Assembly (NCBI RefSeq): GCF_001865015.1
Contig: NZ_MJGV01000079.1
Span: forward strand, 336,606 to 400,605
Length of the DNA stretch: 64,000 bases
DNA from: Curtobacterium sp. MMLR14_010
GTDB taxonomy: Bacteria; Actinomycetota; Actinomycetes; Actinomycetales; Microbacteriaceae
Direction: 5' to 3'
Shown: in pieces, positions 36,484 through 45,452 of the stretch
Layout: every line of letters starts with the position of its first letter
Numbering within the stretch: the stretch's first letter is position 1
Position numbers and translations under genes: made by a program
Notes under the pieces: generated by a model
Database searches by the model: none
Seen by the model: only the letters and a program-made list of their open reading frames with translations
Told to the model about the DNA's origin: nothing

Positions 36484-39400
36484 TCACCTCACCGCCGTGA
36501 CCGCCACCTTCGTCGCCGAGGTGGTCACGCGACCCGAGTCGTTGGTGAAGACGGCCCGGTACTGCCGGCCGTTCATCGCCGTCGTGGCGGTGAAGGTGTA
36601 GCTCGCCTTCGTCGCACCGACCTGGGTCACCCACGAGCGACCGCCGTTCGTGCTCCGTTGCCACTGCACCGTCGGCGTGGGGCTGCCGGAGGCCGCGGCG
36701 GACAGCGTGACCTTGGTGCCGGCCTTGACCGTCACCTTCGTCACGGGCTGCTTCGTCACGACCGGCTTGGCGGCGGTCGAGGTGACCGTGACCCTGCCGG
36801 CGGCACTCGTGTTGCCCGCCACGTCGGTGGCCCGGTAGCGGACGACCTTCGGGGTGTCGGACACGGTGACCCGACCCGAGTACGTCTTCCAGGTCGTGCC
36901 GTCCAGCGAGTACTGGACGGTCGCGACGCCGGAGAGCGCGTCCTCGGCGGTCAGGGTCAGCTGGCCCTTCGTCGCCGTCCCCGCCGTGACGGTGGGAGCG
37001 GTGCGGTCGATGCGGACGGTGGTCTCGAGCAGCTTCGAGATCGATCCGTCCGTGCCGACGGCCAGGGCACGGAGCTGGTGTTCGCCCTCGTCCGAGATCG
37101 TCACCGGGTCGGAGGCCGGGAGCAGTTCGCCCTGGTCGACCGACAGGTACAGGCGTGCGTCGTCGTCCGTGGACGTGACGCGGACCGTCACCGGCCCGGT
37201 GGACCACCCCGCGGCGTTCGGCTTCGGCGAGACGCCGACCGCGACGGACGGTCCGTCACCGGTCTGCTCGGTCAGGACCGCGCCCTTCGTCACCGACTGG
37301 TAGTCGACGAGGTCGGAGAACTGCGCGGTGTAGGGCTTCACCGAGATCCCGGAGACGCCCTTCGCCTCGGCGAGCTGCTGGAAGCCAGCGGTCTGCGACG
37401 CGGTGGCGAGGATCCGGCTCGCGCTGCGCTGCAGGTCGCCCAGGCGCAGGTTGTAGCCGGTCGCCGGGTAGTTCCCGGTGACGGTGACCGTGTACGCCAC
37501 GACCGGCGAGGTGGCGTCCGCCGGGTCCTGGTGCTGCACGCCGGTGACGGAGATCCCGGCCTTCTGCGCGGCAGTCAGCGTGGTGCCGGCGAGCAGCGCG
37601 GTGACGTCGGCGTAGGCGGCCTGGACGGAGGCGTACGGAGCGTTGGCCGCGTACGTCTCGTTGTTGATGGCGTCACGTGTCGTCGTCCCGGAGAGGGGCG
37701 TCTTCGTCAGGTCGGTCGTCGCGTCCACCGTGGTCGAGATCGACTGGGTGCCGGTCGCGGCGGGCGTCAGCCCGCCGAACTGCCAGGCGGTCGACGTCCG
37801 GGTGGGCGTGACGGTCCTCGTGTACGCGGGCAGGCCGGACACGTCGATGGTCGGAGCGACCTGCTTGAGGGCGTTGAGGACCTCGTTCGGGTTGCCGCCG
37901 GGCTCGATGAGGTCGTTGCCGGCGTACATCACACCGGTCGCCCCGGTGCGCGGTCCTGCACCCCAGTCGGTCATCACGGTGCCGGCGAAGCCCCACTCAC
38001 CGCGGAGGACGTCCGTGTTGAGGTCGTAGCTCCCCGACGCGTACGTGCCGTTGACCTTGTTGTACGAGGTCATCACGGCCATCGGCTGGGCGCTCTTCAC
38101 GGCGATCTCGAACCCGCGCAGGTAGATCTCGCGGCTCGCCCGCTCGCTGACGACGTCGTTCGAGGTGGTCCGTGCGGTCTCCTGGTTGTTGCCGTAGAAG
38201 TGCTTGATCGTGACGCCGGCGCCGGGGATGCTCTGCACGCCCTTCGTCATGGCGGCCGCGGTCAGGCCGGTGAGCAGCGGGTCCTCGGAGTAGTACTCGA
38301 AGTTGCGCCCGTTGAGCGGGTCGCGGTGGATGTTCATGCCCGGTGCGAGCCAGAGCGCGACGCCGTACTCGGACATCTCCTGACCGACGGCGACACCGAC
38401 CTCCTGGACGAGGTCCGGGTCCCAGGTCTGCGCGAGCAGGGTGCCGATCGGCCACGCGGTGCCGAACTGGTAGGTCGCCGGGGTGGTCGACGTCTTCTGC
38501 GTGATGCGGAGTCCGGCGGGGCCGTCGGCGAGCGTCATGCCCGGCAGTCCGCGGTCCTCGTACTTCGCCGTCGTGTAGCCGGCGGCGCCGATCGCGGTCG
38601 CGGTGGTGCCGGCGGCGCTGGCACCCTCGACGATGTTCGCGAGCTGCGTGGCGCTGAGGCTCGCGACGAACTGCTGCATCGTGATCCGGCCGGTCTTCAC
38701 GTCGAACAGCGTCGAGTTCGGCACGACGGCCACGGGCTCCGTCGTCTCACCGGTCTTCGGGGCGTAGGGCTTGCCCGTGCCCTCCCAGTCGGTGGTCGCG
38801 GCGTCCACGTACGCGGTCACCGAGGCGATGGTGTCGCCGTCGATCGCCGCGTAGGGCGAGTCGGCTGCGACGGGGACGTCCTGCTCCAGCTTCGACGCGT
38901 GGTCAGGAGCCGTGAAGCCGGTCGTGTCGAGCGGGATGACGGGGGCGTCGGCGAGCTGCTGCTCCTCCTCCGGGTACGACCAGAAGTCGGCCGGGTCGCT
39001 GGTGCGCTCGGTGGCCGGTCGCTGGTCGTCGAGCTCGTTGGCGAGCTGTTCCGTCGTGGTGGTGGCACCGAGCCGGAGCTTCGCGGCCACGCTGGTGTTC
39101 CGCGACGAGTCACCGACGCGGATGACGTAGTCACCGGCCTCCATGGTGTTCGCGGCCTTCGTCTCGTCGTAGGACGCCATGTCGGTGGTGTTGTACCGGA
39201 TCGTCACGGTCTGCGACGCTCCGGGGGCCAGGCTGTCCGTCTTCGCGGAGCCGGCGAGCTGCTGGTACGGCTTGTCGAGACCGGTCTGCGGCGCGGAGAA
39301 GTACGTCTGGACGACGTCCTTGCCGGAGGCCTCGGTCCCGACGTTCGTGACGCGGGCCTTGACCGAGACGGTCGACATGTCCGCGGTGACGCCGAGCGGC

Positions 39401-40437
39401 TCCACCTGGAACTGCGTGTACGAGAGCCCGTAGCCGAACGGGTACTCGACGACGCTCGCCGGGTCCTGTGGGTCGAGCGAGCGGTACATCGAGTCGAACC
39501 AGCGGTAGCCGACGTAGATGCCCTCGCTGTACTGCTCCTCGGCGCTGTTGCCGTCGTTGTTCGCGAAGGTCGCTGCCGCCGGGTAGTACGAGTACTTCGA
39601 GGCCCAGGTGTCGGTGAGCTTGCCGGACGGCGTGACGGTGCCGTTGAGCACCTCGGTGAGTGCCGTGCCGGACTCCTGGCCCGCCTGGCTCATGAGCAGG
39701 ATCGAGTCGAGCGGCTTGCCACCGTCCGGGTCGTTCGCCGACTTGTTGATGTCGTCGAAGAACGCCGTGTCGACGATCCCGCCGACGTTGAGGACGACGA
39801 CGACCTTCCGGTACGTCTGCCCGATGATCTGCAGGTCGTCCTTCTCGGTGTCGGTCAGCTGGTAGTCGCCGGCGCCGGGGGAGCGGTCGCTGCCCTCACC
39901 GGAGTTCCGCGCGACGACGTAGACGGCGGTGTCGGTCGGTGCGGTGGGCTGCACGGTCGTCCGGGTGAGCCGCTGTTCCACCGAGGAGTAGTCGATGGAG
40001 GGGCCGAAGCCGCCGGCGTTGGCGGTGCCGTACTTGGTGTCGAAGGCGTTCTTCACGGCGTCGGAGTACGCGGGGGCCGTGGTGATCTGGTAGCCGGCGT
40101 TCTGCAGACCCTGCCGGACCGAGATCGTGTAGCGGTTGTTGACGTTGCCCGAACCGGTGCCGCCCTTGACGGTGGCGTAGGCGCCGACGCCGTAGACGGC
40201 GACAGCGCCGTCCTTCGCCATCGGCAGCGCGTCGTCGTTGTTCTCGAGCAGGACCATCCCCTGGCTTGCGGCGCGCTGACTCAGCGCGGCGTTCGCCTTC
40301 TCGAGTGGACCCTGGTTGGGGTTGGTGGTCGCGGCGTTCGCGAACCCGGCCCCGGTGACGACGAGCGCCCCCGTGACGCAGACCGCGAGTGCGGCCCTGA
40401 CGGCGATCCGCGGGGATCGCCTGTTCTCCACATGCAT
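36484..40437 (-). CDS. Secreted GH3 beta-glucosidase-like enzyme, circularly permuted
   Basis: A 1317-residue exported glycosidase. A signal peptide ends near GFANA (residue 35). The domain order is unusual: GH3 C-terminal alpha/beta sandwich first (about 50-330, acid/base Glu181 in NSGEGSDR), an Fn3-like domain (about 350-450), then the GH3 N-terminal TIM barrel (about 590-910; GLPGMTLADGPAGLR, NIHRDPLNGRNFEYYSEDP, nucleophile Asp824 in VMTDWGA), and Ig/Big-like domains at the end. So the acid/base precedes the nucleophile, opposite to canonical GH3. Likely hydrolyses beta-glucosides outside the cell. The ATG at 40437 is chosen for the Shine-Dalgarno AGAGAGGA and signal peptide. Confidence 0.9.
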   Translation of the reverse strand: MHVENRRSPRIAVRAALAVCVTGALVVTGAGFANAATTNPNQGPLEKANAALSQRAASQGMVLLENNDDALPMAKDGAVAVYGVGAYATVKGGTGSGNVNNRYTISVRQGLQNAGYQITTAPAYSDAVKNAFDTKYGTANAGGFGPSIDYSSVEQRLTRTTVQPTAPTDTAVYVVARNSGEGSDRSPGAGDYQLTDTEKDDLQIIGQTYRKVVVVLNVGGIVDTAFFDDINKSANDPDGGKPLDSILLMSQAGQESGTALTEVLNGTVTPSGKLTDTWASKYSYYPAAATFANNDGNSAEEQYSEGIYVGYRWFDSMYRSLDPQDPASVVEYPFGYGLSYTQFQVEPLGVTADMSTVSVKARVTNVGTEASGKDVVQTYFSAPQTGLDKPYQQLAGSAKTDSLAPGASQTVTIRYNTTDMASYDETKAANTMEAGDYVIRVGDSSRNTSVAAKLRLGATTTTEQLANELDDQRPATERTSDPADFWSYPEEEQQLADAPVIPLDTTGFTAPDHASKLEQDVPVAADSPYAAIDGDTIASVTAYVDAATTDWEGTGKPYAPKTGETTEPVAVVPNSTLFDVKTGRITMQQFVASLSATQLANIVEGASAAGTTATAIGAAGYTTAKYEDRGLPGMTLADGPAGLRITQKTSTTPATYQFGTAWPIGTLLAQTWDPDLVQEVGVAVGQEMSEYGVALWLAPGMNIHRDPLNGRNFEYYSEDPLLTGLTAAAMTKGVQSIPGAGVTIKHFYGNNQETARTTSNDVVSERASREIYLRGFEIAVKSAQPMAVMTSYNKVNGTYASGSYDLNTDVLRGEWGFAGTVMTDWGAGPRTGATGVMYAGNDLIEPGGNPNEVLNALKQVAPTIDVSGLPAYTRTVTPTRTSTAWQFGGLTPAATGTQSISTTVDATTDLTKTPLSGTTTRDAINNETYAANAPYASVQAAYADVTALLAGTTLTAAQKAGISVTGVQHQDPADATSPVVAYTVTVTGNYPATGYNLRLGDLQRSASRILATASQTAGFQQLAEAKGVSGISVKPYTAQFSDLVDYQSVTKGAVLTEQTGDGPSVAVGVSPKPNAAGWSTGPVTVRVTSTDDDARLYLSVDQGELLPASDPVTISDEGEHQLRALAVGTDGSISKLLETTVRIDRTAPTVTAGTATKGQLTLTAEDALSGVATVQYSLDGTTWKTYSGRVTVSDTPKVVRYRATDVAGNTSAAGRVTVTSTAAKPVVTKQPVTKVTVKAGTKVTLSAAASGSPTPTVQWQRSTNGGRSWVTQVGATKASYTFTATTAMNGRQYRAVFTNDSGRVTTSATKVAVTAVR

Positions 40438-40440
40438 CGA

Positions 40441-40458
40441 GTTGTCCTCTCTGACAAC
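40441..40458 (-). promoter_or_regulatory. Hairpin enclosing the GH3 ribosome-binding site
   Basis: The leader RNA reads GUUGUC-AGAGAG-GACAAC just before the start codon; the loop and first arm bases are the Shine-Dalgarno AGAGAGGA. A 6-bp hairpin could limit initiation, or the palindrome could be an operator. Confidence 0.5.
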
Positions 40459-40538
40459 GTCGTACGCGTCGACCGTCACCCCCACCACGTCCCTGTGGCG
40501 AGGAGGCAGAACCGGTCTCGGCGTGGTTCTGACGGAAC

Positions 40539-40576
40539 AATCCCGGACCGTATTCGGGATTCGCGGAAGCTGTCAA
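40539..40576 (-). promoter_or_regulatory. GH3 promoter with overlapping operator
   Basis: On the minus strand TTGACA (40576-40571), an 18-bp spacer and TACGGT (40552-40547) form a promoter. The palindrome AATCCCG-N9-CGGGATT (40539-40561) covers the -10, and CTGTC-N10-GACAG flanks the -35. The arrangement suggests sugar-responsive repression. This gives a 5' leader of about 100 nt. The 345-bp gap otherwise holds only the elements listed here and upstream of the 40783 gene. Confidence 0.6.
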
Positions 40577-40744
40577 GGCTTCAAGACAGCGATCGGCCTG
40601 CTTTCAGGCATGGCACGGACAGGAGGCCCGTGGCGACGCCGCCAGGGTGCGCTCACTGGATGAACGGGTCACCTCCGGATCGGGTCCGATCGCCACCCCT
40701 GAACGGATCCTCGTGGCGAGTCGACGCGGGTCCCAAGTGGATGT

Positions 40745-40758
40745 CAGACGATCGTCTG
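40745..40758. promoter_or_regulatory. Perfect 14-bp palindrome upstream of the 40783 gene
   Basis: CAGACGATCGTCTG, 25 bp before the start of the hypothetical gene. Size and position fit a repressor operator, but no matching regulator is identified. Confidence 0.4.
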
Positions 40759-40782
40759 GTGAACCACCCCGAGAGGATCCCG

Positions 40783-41277
40783 ATGCCGGCAAGCGACCCG
40801 ACCACCAGCCACACGATCGCCGTCCCGCTCGGGCTGCCCGTGTTCGTGCACGCCCTGCGCTACACCGCGATGTACGGCCCGAAGCCGTTCGCCGAGGCGC
40901 TGCTGGTCTACCGCGACAACGGCACGTACACGATCCTCTCGCCCGGGGAGGACCACCACGGCTGCTACGTCTCCGCCACCGAGGTCACCGTCGACGCACC
41001 GCCCCGCCACGTCGCCTTCATGTCGTGGCCGTCCTCGGACTGGGGCAGCAACGTCGCGGCGCACACCCTGACCTTCGCCGCGGACGCGGGCGCCTTCACG
41101 CAGGAGCTCCGGTTGCCGAGTGACGCGGTCCCGCGAGCGCAGCACGGCTACGCCGAACCCGTCCCGGAGGCGGAGCAGATCGACGTGACGGCCGGGTGGA
41201 CCGAGCTCCGGCGGGCCCATGACGACGTGTTCGCAGCGCTCGCCGCCCGGGTGGCCGCGACCGCACCAGCCGGGTGA
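40783..41277 (+). CDS. Hypothetical protein, 164 residues
   Basis: Not recognised. Soluble, mixed alpha/beta; begins MPASDPTTSHTIAVPLGLPV and contains PKPFAEALLVYRDNGTYTIL, with no signal peptide or membrane helix. The ATG at 40783 has GAGAGGA in front; an in-frame ATG at 40741 is a less likely alternative. The stretch HVAFMSWPSSDWGSNVAAHT is aromatic-rich. Neighbours do not suggest a role. Confidence 0.62.
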   Translation: MPASDPTTSHTIAVPLGLPVFVHALRYTAMYGPKPFAEALLVYRDNGTYTILSPGEDHHGCYVSATEVTVDAPPRHVAFMSWPSSDWGSNVAAHTLTFAADAGAFTQELRLPSDAVPRAQHGYAEPVPEAEQIDVTAGWTELRRAHDDVFAALAARVAATAPAG

Positions 41278-41332
41278 GGCGACCGATCGACGTCCCGTGC
41301 AGCACCCGTGCCGCCGTGGGTAGGTTCGGCGC

Positions 41333-41839
41333 ATGGACACGACGAACCACGCGTCCGCGGACACCGAGCGCGGGCGGCACGAGACTCCCACGGAGCGCTG
41401 GGACCGCAACTGGGTCGACATCCAGCAGGAGCTCCGGATCATCCAGACCGGCACCCAGATCCTGGCGGGCTTCCTCCTCACCCTGCCGTTCCAGCAGCGC
41501 TTCGCGACCCTGACCGACGGGCAGCAGACGATCTACCTGGTGCTCGTCGTGCTCGCCGTCGTGGTCACCGTGGTCGCACTGTCCGCGGTCGCGACGCACC
41601 GGCTCGTGTTCCGCCAGCGGCAGAAGCACGACCTGGTCCGAGCCGGGAACGTGATCCTGCTCACGGCGCTCATCGCGAGCGCCCTGCTCTTCGCCGGCAC
41701 GGTGCTCTTCGTGTTCGACCTGGTGGTCGGGGATGCGGGCGGGGTCGTCGCGGGCGCAGCAGTCTTCGTGGGCACCGCGCTGCTCTGGACGGCGCTGCCG
41801 CTCTCGCTGCGCCGCACCCGCCGCGATGACGCCGGGTGA
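41333..41839 (+). CDS. DUF6328 membrane protein
   Basis: 168 residues with about four membrane helices and a soluble N-terminus. The segment NWVDIQQELRIIQTGTQILAG then FLLTLPFQQRF is characteristic of the DUF6328 family, common in actinobacteria. Function unknown. Confidence 0.82.
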   Translation: MDTTNHASADTERGRHETPTERWDRNWVDIQQELRIIQTGTQILAGFLLTLPFQQRFATLTDGQQTIYLVLVVLAVVVTVVALSAVATHRLVFRQRQKHDLVRAGNVILLTALIASALLFAGTVLFVFDLVVGDAGGVVAGAAVFVGTALLWTALPLSLRRTRRDDAG

Positions 41840-41878
41840 GCGCGGATCGGCGCATCGACTCGATCAGGATTCATCAGG

Positions 41879-41903
41879 CCGTATAAGGCTGGAGCTTATA
41901 CGG
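41879..41903. promoter_or_regulatory. AT-rich palindrome before the AAA ATPase gene
   Basis: CCGTATAAG-N7-CTTATACGG, perfect 9-bp arms, ending 18 bp before the start codon. The 41860-41920 segment is much richer in A+T than the rest of the window. Promoter-operator for the ATPase, possibly bound by its own C-terminal winged-helix-like domain. Confidence 0.7.
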
Positions 41904-41921
41904 GGTGATAAAGTCTGATGG

Positions 41922-43124
41922 ATGGTGGACAACTCCTCTGGCATCAACCCGTTCCGCCCCGGAGCTGGTCGGGTCCCGCCCGAGCTCGCCGGACGCGACG
42001 CGCTGCTGGACACCGTCGACCGTTCGCTGCGCCAGGTCCTCGCGACGTCAGAGGGCGAACGACCGATCGTCATCTCCGGTCTCCGCGGGGTGGGCAAGAC
42101 GGTGCTCTTGAACGAGATCGGCCGCCAGGCGCGTGAGACCCGTCGGTGGGCAGTCGTGAAGATCGAGGCGAGCGCCGGCCGGAGCCTCGGCCAGGCGATC
42201 GCCCGAGAACTCCACGGAGCGCTCCGGTCGACGCTCTCGGTGGGTGAGCACGCCAGGGAGCGCTTCGCGCGGGCGCTCAGGGTCTTCCGGTCGTTCCAGG
42301 TGTCTGTGGACCCGAGCGGTACCTACGGATTCGGGTTCGAGGTCGGGCCCGAGCCGGGCTATGCCGACAGTGGGGCACTCGAGCGTGACCTCGAAGACCT
42401 GCTGCGCGAGGTCGGTACCGCGTTCCGTGAACTCGACCAGGCGCTGCTCCTGATGGTCGACGAGCTCCAGGATGCCCCGAAGGCAGATCTCAACGCCCTG
42501 AACCTCGCACTGCACGCCCTCGGTCAGGAGCCCTCCCCGGTCCCGGTGATGATGGTGGGGACCGGCCTCCCGTCACTGCCTGCGGTCCTCGCTGATGCCA
42601 CGAGCTACGCCGAGCGCCTCTACGACTACCGACGGCTCGACCTCCTGGACGACGCCGAGACCAGGGTCGCCCTCACCCGCCCGACCGATCGATCTGGGGT
42701 GGTGTGGGCCGCACCAGCACTCGACCGCGCAGTCGAGGCCATCGCCGGGTACCCGTACTTCGCGCAAGCGTGCGGCAAGCACGTCTGGGACGTCCGGGCG
42801 GAAGCGGGGCGGATCGGGCTCGAGGACGCGGAAGCAGGAGTGCTCCGTGCGCGCGACGAAGTCGACCAGGGCCTCTACCAGTCACGCTGGGACCGCGCGA
42901 CGCCGAAGCAACGCGAACTGCTCCTGGCGATGGCTGAGGACGGCGACGGGCCGTCGGCCATCCAGGACCTGGTCGCCCGGACCGGGAAACGACGGACGAG
43001 CGACCTCTCCGTGTCCCGCAACGAACTCATCAAGAACGGGCACGTCTTCGCCCCGGATCGCGGCTTCCTCGCCTTCACGGTGCCGGGGATGGCCGACTTC
43101 ATCCACCGGACCGTCACCCCGTAG
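41922..43124 (+). CDS. Orphan AAA/STAND-like ATPase with C-terminal wHTH
   Basis: A 400-residue soluble P-loop protein. Walker A GLRGVGKT (residues 53-60), Walker B LLLMVDE (175-181), and a C-terminal region (about 320-395) that looks like a winged helix: TPKQRELLLAMAEDGDGPSA followed by DLSVSRNELIKNG. It starts with NPFRPGAGRVPPELAGRDAL, a conserved start in a family of actinobacterial ATPases often annotated only as ATP-binding protein. No effector gene is adjacent. Function unknown; sensing or anti-phage roles are conceivable but unsupported. Confidence 0.8.
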   Translation: MVDNSSGINPFRPGAGRVPPELAGRDALLDTVDRSLRQVLATSEGERPIVISGLRGVGKTVLLNEIGRQARETRRWAVVKIEASAGRSLGQAIARELHGALRSTLSVGEHARERFARALRVFRSFQVSVDPSGTYGFGFEVGPEPGYADSGALERDLEDLLREVGTAFRELDQALLLMVDELQDAPKADLNALNLALHALGQEPSPVPVMMVGTGLPSLPAVLADATSYAERLYDYRRLDLLDDAETRVALTRPTDRSGVVWAAPALDRAVEAIAGYPYFAQACGKHVWDVRAEAGRIGLEDAEAGVLRARDEVDQGLYQSRWDRATPKQRELLLAMAEDGDGPSAIQDLVARTGKRRTSDLSVSRNELIKNGHVFAPDRGFLAFTVPGMADFIHRTVTP

Positions 43125-43151
43125 GCACTCGCGACCGTGCGGAGAGGCCGC

Positions 43152-44126
43152 CTAACTGGCCTGCTTCTTCGCCGCTGGCTTCTTGGCGGGGGCCTTCGCA
43201 GCCGGAGTCTTCTTCGCAGCAGGCTTCTTCGCCGGGGCCTTCTTCGCGGGCGCCTTCTTCGTCTCCGTGTCCGAAGCGGCGCCGGAGCCGGATGCAGACG
43301 ACCGCGAGCTGCCTGATGAACGCGACCCCGAGCCTCCCGTCCGCTTCTTGTCCACGGACGCGCGCAGCGCCGCCATCAGGTCGATGACGTCACCGCCCTC
43401 GTCGTCGTCGGATGCAGCCGGCTCGCCGAAGGTCTCGGCGGTGTCGACGTCGTCGCCGGACTCGAGCTTGGCGTCGATGAGCTGCTGGAGTTCGGCCTGG
43501 TACTCGTCGGTGTAGCGGTCGGGGTCGAAGTCCGTCGACATGCTCTCGACGAGGGACGACGACATCTTCAGCTCGTTCGCGCTCACCTTGACCGACGTGT
43601 CGAGCGCCTTGAAGTCGGCGGACCGGACCTCGTCGCCCCACAGCAGGCCCTGCAGGAGCAGCACGTCGTCGTGGACGCGGAGCACGCCGAGGCGGGTCTT
43701 CTGGCGGAGCGTGAACTGCACGACGGCGAGACGGTCCGTCTCCTCGAGGGTGCGCCGGAGCAGGACGTACGCCTTCGGGGACCGGGAGTCGGGTTCGAGG
43801 TAGTAGGTCTTCTCGAACATCATCGGGTCGACCTGCTCGACGGGCACGAACTCGAGGACCTCGATCTCGTGCGACTGCTCCTGGGGCAGCTTCTTGAAGT
43901 CGTCGGCGGTGAGGACGACGGTCTTCTCGCCGTCGTCGTAGGCGCGCTCGATGTCGGCGTACTCGACCTCGTGCCCGAGCTCGCACACCCGCTTGTACCG
44001 GATGCGGGCCTTGTCCTCGTCGTGGACCTGGTGCATGGAGACGTCGTGGGTCTCGGTGGCGGCGTAGACCTTGATCGGCACGTTGACGAGCCCGAACGCG
44101 ATGGAGCCCTTCCAGATCGACCTCAT
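43152..44126 (-). CDS. ku: Non-homologous end-joining DNA-end protein Ku
   Basis: A 324-residue bacterial Ku that forms a ring homodimer on DNA ends and recruits LigD. Family core: MRSIWKGSIAFGLVNVPIKV, then ARIRYKRVCELGHEVEYADI, with length as usual for actinobacteria. The tail after about residue 250 is Ser-rich and then strongly basic with repeated PAKK/AAKK units, like the lysine-rich DNA-sliding tail of mycobacterial Ku. The frame extends upstream, but homology starts at the ATG at 44126. Its partner ligD is 15 kb away at 59359. Confidence 0.93.
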   Translation of the reverse strand: MRSIWKGSIAFGLVNVPIKVYAATETHDVSMHQVHDEDKARIRYKRVCELGHEVEYADIERAYDDGEKTVVLTADDFKKLPQEQSHEIEVLEFVPVEQVDPMMFEKTYYLEPDSRSPKAYVLLRRTLEETDRLAVVQFTLRQKTRLGVLRVHDDVLLLQGLLWGDEVRSADFKALDTSVKVSANELKMSSSLVESMSTDFDPDRYTDEYQAELQQLIDAKLESGDDVDTAETFGEPAASDDDEGGDVIDLMAALRASVDKKRTGGSGSRSSGSSRSSASGSGAASDTETKKAPAKKAPAKKPAAKKTPAAKAPAKKPAAKKQAS

Positions 44127-44293
44127 CACCACATGATGCCCGCGTGCGCGTGGGAGCGCGCGGCCGGGTGCGCCGAGGGGCCACCTCGGCGCTCGGCGCG
44201 GAGTCTCAGTGGCTGCACGGAGGCGCGGGGGTGCCGAGCGCGTCAGCCTCGGACGATGCTGATCCCGAACGCTCCGACCTCCCGCGGTGTCCT

Positions 44294-45244
44294 GTGACCG
44301 CGCCGACGGCACCGGCCGCCTCCGCTCCCGCCCGCCCCTCGTTCCGCGTCTGGGTGCAGGGTGCCCGACCGCGCACCCTGCCGCTCAGCGCCGTGTCGGT
44401 GATCGTCGGAACGGGTGTCGCCGTCGCCGGTGACCGGGACGGCGTCGGCGGGTACCTCGGACGGGACCACCACCTGCTCGTCGCGGTCCTCTGCCTGGTC
44501 GTGGCGCTGTGCCTCCAGATCGGCGTGAACTACACGAACGACTACTCCGACGGCGTCCGCGGCACGGACGCGTACCGGGTCGGCCCGCCACGCCTGACCG
44601 GCGCCGGCCAGGCGACCCCGCGTGCGGTCCTCGTGGTCGGGCTGGCGTTCTTCGCGGTCGCGGCCGTCGCGGGCCTGACGATCGTGCTGGTCACCCAGCT
44701 CTGGTGGATGCTCGCGGTCGGGGCCGTCGCGATCGTCGCCGCGTGGTTCTACACCGGTGGCGCGCGGCCCTACGGGTACCGGGCGCTCGGCGAGGTCGCC
44801 GTCTTCCTGTTCTTCGGCATCGCCGCGGTGGTCGGGACGCAGTTCGTCCAGATCGGGCACACCACGCTGACCGGCTGGGTGAGCGCTGCGGCCATCGGGC
44901 TCTTCGCGTGCGGGGTCCTGATGGTGAACAACATCCGCGACATCGAACCGGACCGGGCGGCCGGCAAGCGGACCCTGGCGGTCGTCGTCGGTCGGGGAGC
45001 GGCCCGGGTGCTCTTCGCCGTGTTCATGCTCGCGCCGTACGTGCTGCTCGTGGTGCCGGTCCTCGACGCGCCGCTCGCGCTGATCACCCTCGCCTCGCTC
45101 GTGCTGGCCGTGCCGGCGGTCCGGATCGGGACCAGGGCGGTCCAGCCGCTCGCGCTCGTGAAGTCGCTCCAGCTGTCGTCGACGACGTCGCTCGCCTTCG
45201 GGGTGCTGCTCAGCGTGGCGCTCGTCATCCACCACGCGAGCTGA
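44294..45244 (+). CDS. menA: 1,4-dihydroxy-2-naphthoate polyprenyltransferase
   Basis: A 316-residue membrane prenyltransferase of the UbiA family that attaches a polyprenyl chain to DHNA in menaquinone synthesis. The two aspartate-rich motifs are present: NYTNDYSDGVRGTD and NNIRDIEPDRAAGK. About eight membrane helices. GTG start at 44294. It is convergent/divergent with unrelated genes here; other men genes are not in the window. Confidence 0.93.
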   Translation: MTAPTAPAASAPARPSFRVWVQGARPRTLPLSAVSVIVGTGVAVAGDRDGVGGYLGRDHHLLVAVLCLVVALCLQIGVNYTNDYSDGVRGTDAYRVGPPRLTGAGQATPRAVLVVGLAFFAVAAVAGLTIVLVTQLWWMLAVGAVAIVAAWFYTGGARPYGYRALGEVAVFLFFGIAAVVGTQFVQIGHTTLTGWVSAAAIGLFACGVLMVNNIRDIEPDRAAGKRTLAVVVGRGAARVLFAVFMLAPYVLLVVPVLDAPLALITLASLVLAVPAVRIGTRAVQPLALVKSLQLSSTTSLAFGVLLSVALVIHHAS

Positions 45245-45452
45245 CCGCCGGCCGAAGGGCAGCTGCGCGGTCGCGCCACGCCCCGTGCGCCCCTCGTCTC
45301 GCACACCCGACCCCCGCCCGCCTCAGTGGTCCCACGCAGGTCCCACACCCGCTCCGCACCCTGTACGTCCTCCAATACGGAGTGGCACTCGACTGCCGTA
45401 ACGTGATCCATCGAATCACAGGGTCTCCTGTGAACGGGGAGAGGGCAGCACG

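Noticed and set aside
36367..40740. Plus-strand frame running through the GH3 gene into the 40783 gene
   Set aside because: Only the part from 40783 has a start signal and natural composition; the rest is antisense to GH3.
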